Source: Actinobacteria bacterium OV320 (GTDB lineage: Bacteria > Actinomycetota > Actinomycetes > Streptomycetales > Streptomycetaceae). Taken from it: a stretch of DNA of 64,000 nt. The translations under genes and the position numbers were made by a program. Of this stretch, positions 57,161 to 64,000 are shown in pieces; the first letter of the stretch is position 1, and each line of letters begins with the position of its first letter. The notes under the pieces are model-generated. The model made no database searches, was not told where the DNA came from, and worked only from the letters and a program-made list of their open reading frames with translations. The DNA lies in assembly GCA_001298545.1 (NCBI GenBank), contig LJCX01000018.1, forward strand, positions 29,136 to 93,135. Direction: 5' to 3'.

Positions 57161-58781
57161 CCCCGCCCTCGAAGACGACGTCGCCCAGGAAGCCGCAGCC
57201 TACCTCCAACTCCGCGACGAATACCGGCGCCTGAACCGCGCCCAACGCCGCCGCATCGCCGCCCACGCCACCAGCGAAGTCCGCGCCGTCATCGCCCACA
57301 TCGAACGGGAGATGGCCCTCGAGCGGTCCCCAGGATCGATGTCGGCGATACTCACCGACGGCCGGGAGAAGCAGGCCGCCCACCTGGACCTCATCGACCG
57401 GGTGTTCCGCGACATCGCCCGCGGCCGCCCGCGCAAGGTCCTCATCACCATGCCTCCGAGGCACGGGAAGAGCCGGCGTGCCGCACGCTGGGCGCCGCTC
57501 TGGTACCTGTCCCGGCACCCGGACCACCGGGTGATGATCGCCTCCTACTCGGCCGACCTCGCTGACGACCACGGCCGGTGGATCCGCGACGCCATCAACG
57601 CTTACGGCCCCCAGATCGGCCTCAGCCTGCACGCCGGATCGAAGGCCGCCAACCGCTTCGACCTCGCCGACCCCCAGACCGGAGAGCGCCTCGAAGGGGG
57701 CCTCGTCACCGCTGGTGTCGGTGGCGGACTTACGGGCAAGGGCGCTCACCTCGCCATAGTCGACGACCCGATCAAGGACGATGCCGAAGCGCAGTCGCCC
57801 ACCATGCGGAAGCGGCTGTGGGAGTGGTGGACGTCCGTCCTCAACACGCGCATCGAGCCCGGCGGCTCCATCATCGTCATCCAGACCAGATGGCACGAAG
57901 ACGACCTCGCTGGCCGCATCCTTGCAGGTGAGGACGCCGAAGACTGGACCATCCTCGACCTACCCGCCATCTGCGACAGCGCCGACGACCCCCTCGGGCG
58001 GGAGATCGGGCGCCCCTTGTGGCCGCTTCGGTACGGCCTGAAAGCCCTTGCGAAGATCCGGCGCGCGGTTGGCGAGCGCGTCTGGGGATCCCTCTACCAG
58101 CAAAAGCCCCGCCCGGTCGCCGGCGGTGTCTGGCAGGAAGAGTGGATCGAACGCAACCGCATGTCGACCGCCACCCTGCGCGGCATCGACCTGGACCGCA
58201 TCGTCATCGCCGTCGACCCCGCCGGCGGAGAATCTGCCGTCAATGACGAGGTCGGCATCATCGCCGCAGGCTGCGCCGAAGTCGAATCCGTCTCCGACCG
58301 CCACGACCATCCCGAGCACCGCGACGAGTACTACCTCCTGGACGACAAGTCAGCCTCCCTCGGAGCCGACGAATGGGGCACCACCGCCTGCCTCCTCGCC
58401 GTCGAATGGCAGGCCGACGCCATCGTCGTGGAAGCGAACTTCGGCGGCGACATGACCAAGCAGGTCATCACCCAGGCATGGCAGGAACTGGCCCGCCGCA
58501 GGCTGACCAAGGGCCAGCTCATGCCGCGGATCATCCCCGTCACCGCGAAGCAGGGCAAACGACTGCGCGCCGAACCGATCGCCCAGCTGTACCAGCAGGA
58601 CCGCGTCCACCACGTCGGGAAGTTCCCGAAGCTGGAATCACAGATGGTGTCGTGGATGGTCGGCATGGACTCACCCGACCGCATGGACGCAGCCGTCCAC
58701 GGCATCACCGAACTCGCCGAGCTCGACGGCGGTGAAACCGTCTACGGCGACTACGACCGAGACGACCCCCGCGGCCGCTGA
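57129..58781 (+). CDS. terL: Terminase large subunit
   Basis: 550 residues from GTG 57129 (ATG 57138 possible). ATPase half: Walker A MPPRHGKSRRA (about 107), Walker B AIVDDPIKDD (about 207) with a following coupling motif IVIQTRWHEDD. Nuclease half: IAVDPAGGES (about 361), then VEANFGGDMTKQ (about 434) and a final acidic stretch. Packages phage DNA into preformed heads. Confidence 0.95.
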   Translation: MTRMTTATTPDPALEDDVAQEAAAYLQLRDEYRRLNRAQRRRIAAHATSEVRAVIAHIEREMALERSPGSMSAILTDGREKQAAHLDLIDRVFRDIARGRPRKVLITMPPRHGKSRRAARWAPLWYLSRHPDHRVMIASYSADLADDHGRWIRDAINAYGPQIGLSLHAGSKAANRFDLADPQTGERLEGGLVTAGVGGGLTGKGAHLAIVDDPIKDDAEAQSPTMRKRLWEWWTSVLNTRIEPGGSIIVIQTRWHEDDLAGRILAGEDAEDWTILDLPAICDSADDPLGREIGRPLWPLRYGLKALAKIRRAVGERVWGSLYQQKPRPVAGGVWQEEWIERNRMSTATLRGIDLDRIVIAVDPAGGESAVNDEVGIIAAGCAEVESVSDRHDHPEHRDEYYLLDDKSASLGADEWGTTACLLAVEWQADAIVVEANFGGDMTKQVITQAWQELARRRLTKGQLMPRIIPVTAKQGKRLRAEPIAQLYQQDRVHHVGKFPKLESQMVSWMVGMDSPDRMDAAVHGITELAELDGGETVYGDYDRDDPRGR

Positions 58782-58786
58782 ACCCG

Positions 58787-58843
58787 GCAGGGGCAAGCCC
58801 AGACCGGTCTGCCTCCTATCCTGATCAAAGGCGCGGGGCCTGA
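58787..58843 (+). promoter_or_regulatory. Two-box late promoter candidate 2 (portal)
   Basis: Box 1 GCAGGGGCAA at 58787, box 2 TGATCAAAGGCGCGGGGCC at 58822, 35 bp start to start; ends 25 bp before the GTG at 58868. Box 2 contains an AGGC-GCGGG-GCCT hairpin. Confidence 0.75.
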
Positions 58844-58867
58844 CGACGTTCCAAAGGGGAGCGACTG

Positions 58868-60751
58868 GTGGGCCTGTTCAAACTCATCGTGGACCGGTGG
58901 GGTCCGCTGAACTACAAGCGCGCCTTCGCCGACCCCGTGTACAAGACGCCCGACCGTGAAGCGTTCCCCGGCGCCATGCGCACCTGGGTGCCCACAGAAG
59001 ACCGCCGCCGGCTGGCCTCCTACACCCTGTTCGCCGCCTACTGCCACAACCAGGCCTGGGAAGTCGACGCCCTGCAAAACGGTGCCGAGGCACGCCTGCG
59101 CCGCGAGTTCGGCGACCCGGCCATGCTGGTCGCCTCCCTCACCTCCCACATGCTGGGCCGGGAACAGACCATCACCGTCGACGGCTCCGAAGACGCCGAC
59201 CCCGCCGATGGATCCACCCCCGACCCGGAAGCCGTCCACGCAGCCGCCGTCCAGGACAGGCTGCGCACCTGGGCGCGCCAGGAACTGTTCTCGCTGCGCA
59301 TGCAGCAGAACGAACGCAAGGCCGTCCGCGAGGGCGATGGCGTGTACACCCTCGCCTGGGACGGGCAGAAGATGCGGCCCCGCCTGTCCGTCGTTGACCC
59401 CGGCTTCTACTTCCCCGACCTCCCCGACAACGCTGGCGACTCCGCCGACTACCCCACCCGCGTCCACTTCGCGTGGGAAGTCGAACCCGACCCCAAGATC
59501 AAGGGCGGGAAGACCAAGCTGCGCCGCATCACCTACGAACTCGCCCCCATCGGCACCCGCACCATCTCCGACCCCGGCGAAGACGGCAGCCGGCCCTTCC
59601 GCACCCCGGCCCTCGCCGACGACGGCTCCACCCCCCTTATCACCGCCGGCGACCTCTACCAGCCCGACACCGGGCAGATCGTCCGCCAGTACCCGTGGAA
59701 CGACGCCCCCACTTACCTCACCTGCTATCTCACCGACGCCGAGTGGGACCTGGACGACATCAAAGCCGACCAGGACGTCCACACCCTTGACGAGCGCTAC
59801 GCCACCTACCTGGTCGGCCCCGACGGGGAGGTCCTGGACCACCTTGACCTGTGGCAGGACTACATCCCCGTCGTACACCTGCCCAACACCATCCCCGAAG
59901 ACGGGCACTGGGGAGAATCGTCCCTGGCGATGCTGATGCAGCTGTTCGACGAACTCGCCGGAACCGACCGCGACTCCGCGCTCGCCTCCGCTTCGACCGG
60001 CAACCCGATCCTCGGCATCGTCAACGGCGGCGAGAAGACCTCCTCACGGCGCAGCGAACCGCAGCAACGAAAGATCCGGCCCGGGATGGCCATCGAGCTC
60101 GCCCAGGGCGGCAACATCATCACCGTCGACACCAGCCCCCAGCTCGCCGAACTCCGCAACAAGACCAGCGAACTCCAGGACCGCCTGTCCCTGATCGCCC
60201 GCATGCCGGCCGTCGCCCTGGGCACCCTGGACCCCACCAAAGCACCGTCCGGGTTCTCCATCGAACTGTCCTACGGACCCATGGACCCCCTGATGGACTC
60301 CATGCACCTGGCCCGCGACCACAAGTACGAGCTGCTGTTCAAAATGGTCCAGCGCCTGTACCTGGCCGGGCAGCACCCCGACTGGACCGGTCCCGTCGTC
60401 AACGCCCGCCTCGCCTGGGGCAGCTACAAGCCCACCGACAAGGCCGCCACCCTGACCATGGTCCAGGACGCCGTCGACAAGGGCGTCATGTCGCTGGAGA
60501 CCGGCGTGCGCATGCTGATGGAAGTCGGACTGCCCATCGACGACGTCAGCGAAGAGATCGAACGCATCCAATCCCGCCAATTCGCCAAGGCCCGCGACCT
60601 CGCCGACGCCACCGGAGACACCACCGCCGTCGGCAACTTCCTCGGCCTGGACGTCAACCCCGACCCCGAACCCCCCGCCCCGACACTTCCCCCCACCCCC
60701 ACCGAACCCGCACCACAGGACCCCCAGGGGAGCGGGGGCAACACCCAATGA
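58868..60751 (+). CDS. Portal protein
   Basis: 627 residues from GTG 58868, AAAGGGGAG upstream. Position directly after terL, length, and a helix-rich stem region (PQLAELRNKTSELQDRLSLI, then RMPAVALGTLDPTKAPSGFS) fit SPP1/HK97-type portals. C-terminal tail is Pro-rich. Forms the 12-fold head entrance for DNA. Confidence 0.88.
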   Translation: MGLFKLIVDRWGPLNYKRAFADPVYKTPDREAFPGAMRTWVPTEDRRRLASYTLFAAYCHNQAWEVDALQNGAEARLRREFGDPAMLVASLTSHMLGREQTITVDGSEDADPADGSTPDPEAVHAAAVQDRLRTWARQELFSLRMQQNERKAVREGDGVYTLAWDGQKMRPRLSVVDPGFYFPDLPDNAGDSADYPTRVHFAWEVEPDPKIKGGKTKLRRITYELAPIGTRTISDPGEDGSRPFRTPALADDGSTPLITAGDLYQPDTGQIVRQYPWNDAPTYLTCYLTDAEWDLDDIKADQDVHTLDERYATYLVGPDGEVLDHLDLWQDYIPVVHLPNTIPEDGHWGESSLAMLMQLFDELAGTDRDSALASASTGNPILGIVNGGEKTSSRRSEPQQRKIRPGMAIELAQGGNIITVDTSPQLAELRNKTSELQDRLSLIARMPAVALGTLDPTKAPSGFSIELSYGPMDPLMDSMHLARDHKYELLFKMVQRLYLAGQHPDWTGPVVNARLAWGSYKPTDKAATLTMVQDAVDKGVMSLETGVRMLMEVGLPIDDVSEEIERIQSRQFAKARDLADATGDTTAVGNFLGLDVNPDPEPPAPTLPPTPTEPAPQDPQGSGGNTQ

Positions 60752-60788
60752 AATCTGTGCTCTCCTTGATCTCAGGCGCGGGGCCTGG
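60732..60788 (+). promoter_or_regulatory. Two-box late promoter candidate 3 (scaffold)
   Basis: Box 1 GCGGGGGCAA at 60732 (inside the portal end), box 2 TGATCTCAGGCGCGGGGCC at 60767, 35 bp start to start; ends 28 bp before the ATG at 60817. Box 2 forms CAGGC-GCGGG-GCCTG. Confidence 0.7.
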
Positions 60789-60816
60789 AAAACAGTCCGA
60801 GGGAGGACTAGCACTG

Positions 60817-61632
60817 ATGCGTCGCCCCGCGCACAACAGCTTCGGCCCGACCGCCGCCACCGAATGGACCCACCCCTACACCGGTGCCGCAGCGCTCGCC
60901 GTGTTCTACAACGACGGCGGCAACCAGCCGCCCGCCGCTCCTCCCGCATCGCCGCCCGCCCCGTCGCCCGCCGACCTGGCAGCCCAGGCGAAGAACCCGC
61001 CCGCCACCGAACCCATCCGGGACCCGGAAACCGGCGTCGTCATGACGCAGGAGCGATTCGGGCAGAACATGGCCAAGGAACGCCGCGCCGGCCGCCACGC
61101 CGCCTTCCGCGAGCTCGCCGAGGCCGCCGGCATTCCCGTCGACATCGACAGCTTCGACCCGAAGAAGTTCGGCGAGATGTTCCGGCAGGCCGACGAAGCC
61201 CGTAAGGCCAAGCTGACCGAGGACGAGAAGCGCGCAGAAGCCCTCCGCGAGCAGGAAGCCGCCCTCGCAGCGAAGGCCGCCGACATAGAGGCCCGTGAGC
61301 AGGCAACCCGCGACCGCGAGCACGCCACCCGCGTCCGGTCTGTCCTGGTCGGCCTCGGCGCGTCCGGCGCTGACCTCGAAGACGCCGCCTCCCTGCTTCG
61401 GGTACCGGCCGACGCCAGCGACGAAGACCTGGCCAAGGCAGCCGAGGAACTCAAGGCACGCCGCGCAGAGATGTTCGGCGGAACCCAGTCCGCAGCAGCC
61501 GGCACCCCTCTCCCGGCGCCGTCCGGCATGCCCGCACCCGGCATGCCCCGGCCGGGCGGGAACCAGCCCAAGCCCGGCGAGCGCGGCCTGGCCATGCTCA
61601 AGCGCCGCGGAAAGATCGCAGCCGACGCCTGA
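60817..61632 (+). CDS. Scaffold-like head assembly protein
   Basis: 271 residues from ATG 60817 (GGGAGG 10 bp upstream; ATG 60748 overlaps the portal stop but places the promoter motif inside the gene). Pro/Ala-rich N-terminus, then a long charged coiled coil (KLTEDEKRAEALREQEAALA, IEAREQATRDREHATRVRSV), the classic scaffold layout, and a basic end. Sits between portal and capsid genes. Confidence 0.78.
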   Translation: MRRPAHNSFGPTAATEWTHPYTGAAALAVFYNDGGNQPPAAPPASPPAPSPADLAAQAKNPPATEPIRDPETGVVMTQERFGQNMAKERRAGRHAAFRELAEAAGIPVDIDSFDPKKFGEMFRQADEARKAKLTEDEKRAEALREQEAALAAKAADIEAREQATRDREHATRVRSVLVGLGASGADLEDAASLLRVPADASDEDLAKAAEELKARRAEMFGGTQSAAAGTPLPAPSGMPAPGMPRPGGNQPKPGERGLAMLKRRGKIAADA

Positions 61633-61732
61633 CCCGCACCACCGCACGCCTTGGGACCACGACCTCTCCCACGTGGACGCGCCACCACCGTGACGCCGCC
61701 GAACTGCTGTCACCCCACCTCAGGAGAGGGCC

Positions 61733-62479
61733 GTGAACGACTTCCAGCCCGTGCGCGTCAGCGAGGAAGCCACCGCCGATCGGCCGTGGCTCGCCTCCCT
61801 GGTCGGCACCAACGACTGCAACTCCATCCTTCTGGACCTGACCAAGTTCACCGAGACCGTGCACTGGGAGAAGGGCACCGCCCTCCAGCCCCGCAACGTC
61901 CTCAAGTCCGGAATCCCCCTCGGAAAGATCACCGCGTCCGGCCTGTACGCGCCGTACGCCGGACCGCGCTCCGAGGTCCAGACCGTCACCATCACGGGCA
62001 GCCCCACGGGCGGCACCTACACGCTGACCTTCAGCGGGCAGACCACGTCGGGCATCCCGTACAACGCCACCGCCGCGCAGGTGAAGGCGGCCCTTGAGGC
62101 CCTGTCCAACATCAACGTGGGTGACGTCACCGTCGCCGGCGGCCCGCACCCCGGCACCGCTGTGCTCGTCACGTTCGCCGGCCAGTACATGGGCGACGAC
62201 GTCGCGCAGATGACCGCCTCGGCAGCGTCGCTGACCGGCGGCACCAGCCCGGCCGTCACCGTCACCACCTCCACCGCAGGCGGCGCCGCTTCCGCATCCG
62301 ACGGAACCGAAGTCCTCGCCGGCTTCCTCGCCACCGAGACCATGTTCGCCACCGGGTCCACCAAGACCTCCGGCGCGCTCCTCTGGTACGGCGAGGTCTA
62401 CGCGGCCAAGACGCCGATCCCGTTCGACCCCACCGACATCGGGTCCACCGCCCCCGGCGTCAACATCCACTACCGGTAA
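61733..62479 (+). CDS. Head decoration protein with inserted Ig-like domain
   Basis: 248 residues from GTG 61733. The outer parts (ILLDLTKFTETVHWEKGTAL ... LYAPYAGPRSE and LAGFLATETMFATGSTKTSG) look like a head decoration protein. Between them (residues about 82-185) is a beta domain, VTITGSPTGGTYTLTFSGQT ... AALEALSNINVGDVTVAGGP, of the type widely inserted in actinophage structural proteins. Located directly before the major capsid gene. Confidence 0.78.
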   Translation: MNDFQPVRVSEEATADRPWLASLVGTNDCNSILLDLTKFTETVHWEKGTALQPRNVLKSGIPLGKITASGLYAPYAGPRSEVQTVTITGSPTGGTYTLTFSGQTTSGIPYNATAAQVKAALEALSNINVGDVTVAGGPHPGTAVLVTFAGQYMGDDVAQMTASAASLTGGTSPAVTVTTSTAGGAASASDGTEVLAGFLATETMFATGSTKTSGALLWYGEVYAAKTPIPFDPTDIGSTAPGVNIHYR

Positions 62480-62497
62480 ACAAGGAGACCGATCACC

Positions 62498-63568
62498 ATG
62501 AGCACAACCCTGGACCGGCTCCTCCAGAACGTGACGCCGGAAGACATCAACGCCTACATCAACGGGCTGCCCACCCCGAACAACTACGCCCTCACCCAGA
62601 GCGTGATCCCCGAGCGGAAGATCTTCGGCCCGAAGTTCCGCATCGAGTCGAACAAGCGGCGCGTCAACGCCGCCAAGTTCCGCGCCTTCGACACCCCGCA
62701 CGCACTGGCCAAGCGGCAGGCGGAGCGGGTCGTCAACGAGGGCATGTTGCCCCCGGTCGGCCAGACCCTCGAGATGGGCGAACTCTCCCTCATCCTGTTC
62801 AACGCCCGCCGCGGCGCGGACGACCAGGAGTTCATCGACCAGCTCTACGACGACCTCGAGCGACACTTCACCTCCATCAAGATCGCCATGGAGATCGCGG
62901 CCGGAGAACTCCTGTCCACCGGCGTCGTCAACCTCCCCGGCATCGGAGACAGCGGCGACTACCTCGAGGTCGACTGGCAGGTCCCCACCGAGAACCGTCC
63001 CGTCGCCTCCGTGAAGTGGGACCAGGAAGGCGCCACCCCGCTCACCGACGAGATGGCGTGGCTGCGCTACCTCAAGAGCGTCGGCGCACCCAAGCCGGCC
63101 CGCGTCATCACCTCCGAGCGCGCCGCCTCCGTCCTGGCCTCCAACCAGGAGTACCGCACCGCGTTCTGGAACTCCTCCAGCCCGGAGACCACCCCCTCCA
63201 CCACCCTCAGCCCGCCGGACGTCAACTCCGTCCGCGCCCGCTGGAACCTGCCGCCCATCGAGATCTACGACGAGCAGGTGTGGAGCGACGACGTCTACCG
63301 GCGCGTCACCCCCGAGGGCCTGTGGGCCATGGTCCCGCCCAACCCGGAGCAGTGGGCCCAGACCCAGTACGGCGTCACCGCCGAACAGGACAACCTGGAC
63401 TCCTCCAGCAACCCGGGCCTCGAGGCCGCACGGGAGCCGGGCATCTACGTCTCCTACGACAAGAAGTCCAACCCCGTCCAGTTCTCCACCACGGCCAACG
63501 CCATCGCGATGCCGGTGCTGTACGTGCCGAACTTCCACATCGCGGCCACCGTGCTGGACGAGGACTGA
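62498..63568 (+). CDS. Major capsid protein (Cap E-like)
   Basis: 356 residues, AAGGAGA upstream. HK97-fold capsid protein of the phage_cap_E type: LTQSVIPERKIFGPKFRIES, LSLILFNARRGADDQEFIDQ, then MAWLRYLKSVGAPKPARVIT and the C-terminal VLYVPNFHIAATVLDED. Length and gene order (portal, scaffold, decoration, capsid) agree. Confidence 0.9.
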   Translation: MSTTLDRLLQNVTPEDINAYINGLPTPNNYALTQSVIPERKIFGPKFRIESNKRRVNAAKFRAFDTPHALAKRQAERVVNEGMLPPVGQTLEMGELSLILFNARRGADDQEFIDQLYDDLERHFTSIKIAMEIAAGELLSTGVVNLPGIGDSGDYLEVDWQVPTENRPVASVKWDQEGATPLTDEMAWLRYLKSVGAPKPARVITSERAASVLASNQEYRTAFWNSSSPETTPSTTLSPPDVNSVRARWNLPPIEIYDEQVWSDDVYRRVTPEGLWAMVPPNPEQWAQTQYGVTAEQDNLDSSSNPGLEAAREPGIYVSYDKKSNPVQFSTTANAIAMPVLYVPNFHIAATVLDED

Positions 63569-63573
63569 TCGCC

Positions 63574-63879
63574 ATGGCCCGACTCGCACGGACGGTCTTC
63601 GTCCGAGACCCCAAGAAACACCGGGACATCATCCTGCGCGAGGGAGAGGAACCAGCGCCCGAATACGCGGCCCTGGTCCCCGACCCCTCGTGCTGGGTGG
63701 ACGGCGAACTCCCCGACACCGTCAAGGCAGACCAGGACAACGCCGGGAGCGCATCCGCCGCTGACGACGGCGACAAGGCCGCCTCCGCGGCCAAGAAGAC
63801 CGCCGCACGCAAGACCAGTGCGGCCGCCAAGCCGGCCGGGGGCCGGGACGCCGCTGCGGAGGGCACCAGCGGCGACTAG
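63574..63879 (+). CDS. Small head-region protein
   Basis: 101 residues from ATG 63574. N-terminal domain RTVFVRDPKKHRDIILREGE then a Lys/Ala-rich disordered tail. Such proteins follow capsid genes in many actinophages; role unknown. A large hairpin follows. Confidence 0.6.
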   Translation: MARLARTVFVRDPKKHRDIILREGEEPAPEYAALVPDPSCWVDGELPDTVKADQDNAGSASAADDGDKAASAAKKTAARKTSAAAKPAGGRDAAAEGTSGD

Positions 63880-63883
63880 CGGC

Positions 63884-63930
63884 GTGCGGGCCCGCCCCTG
63901 TGGTGGGGGCGCCAACCGGCGGGCCCGCAC
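63884..63930 (+). terminator. Hairpin with perfect 13-bp arms
   Basis: GTGCGGGCCCGCC and GGCGGGCCCGCAC with a 21-nt loop, just after the stop at 63879. No T run. May terminate or attenuate before the next late gene. Confidence 0.65.
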
Positions 63931-63964
63931 CCGCACCCCCCTTCCCCCGCCCCAGGAGGGCCCC

Positions 63965-64000
63965 GTGGACACAGCTACCCGCGCCTGGCTCATCCCCCAA
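63965..64000 (+). CDS. Start of next late gene (cut by window)
   Basis: GTG 63965 after CAGGAGG; only 12 codons are visible (VDTATRAWLIPQ). By synteny probably a head-tail connector; not provable here. Confidence 0.4.
   Translation, partial: MDTATRAWLIPQ

Noticed and set aside
60748..60816. Scaffold start at the ATG overlapping the portal stop
   Set aside because: Would place late promoter candidate 3 inside the gene; the 60817 ATG has a better ribosome site.

Overview
The window looks like part of a phage-plasmid from a high-GC actinomycete, most probably Streptomyces. GC is about 70% with strongly GC-biased third codon positions and frequent GTG/TTG starts. There are WhiB-family proteins, a Streptomyces-style single-protein conjugation ATPase, and a high-GC tailed-phage head module. 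No integrase, tRNA, rRNA or CRISPR array was found. A ParA/ParB partition locus with two perfect palindromic candidate centromere sites, and a candidate replication initiator next to a DciA-like gene, point to extrachromosomal prophage maintenance. Both ends are cut: a WYL-like gene on the left and a presumed head-tail gene on the right.

Layout. (1) 1-6.5 kb: left-edge WYL-like gene, Rad52/Sak-like annealing protein, C5-cytosine methyltransferase, small membrane proteins, a WhiB-like regulator. (2) 6.5-13.3 kb: small regulators, a periodic array of five short hairpins with a shared TTGGCG loop, an HTH replication candidate, a DciA-like protein, a SLOG protein, then parA-parB with candidate parS sites. 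(3) 14-28 kb: a long rightward early region of small, often zinc-ribbon proteins in overlapping operons, with a PAPS-reductase-family protein, RusA-like resolvase, second WhiB, HNH endonuclease, SSB, DUF1643 and LuxR-type HTH proteins, ending near a broken DUF3307/NERD junction and a strong terminator. (4) 28-45.6 kb: mainly leftward genes: secreted metzincin protease, HAD and HIT proteins, many small zinc-binding proteins, a zinc-ribbon/DnaQ exonuclease, an adenine/N4-type DNA methyltransferase, an HTH replication-like protein and a GntR/UTRA repressor resembling plasmid Kor proteins. One regulator at 30.6 kb points rightward. (5) 45.9-56 kb: a rightward conjugative-transfer operon (small Spd-like and membrane proteins, a membrane-anchored GIY-YIG protein, a large Gly/Ser-rich protein, the FtsK/SpoIIIE-like translocase). 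(6) 56-64 kb: phage packaging and head genes (small and large terminase, portal, scaffold, decoration protein, major capsid protein).

How it seems to work together. Five dispersed promoters share a long conserved core (TTGC...GCNATGGAATATGGGTTA), which suggests one regulator controls several early or accessory operons. Three late units share a separate two-box motif 25-30 bp before the start codon. The GntR-type repressor sits divergently against the transfer operon with phased repeats between them. The second Spd-like gene carries a dense cluster of GATGCG/CGCATC words, a candidate recognition locus for the FtsK-like translocase. The element therefore appears able to partition as a plasmid, move by dsDNA conjugation, and package itself as a virion.
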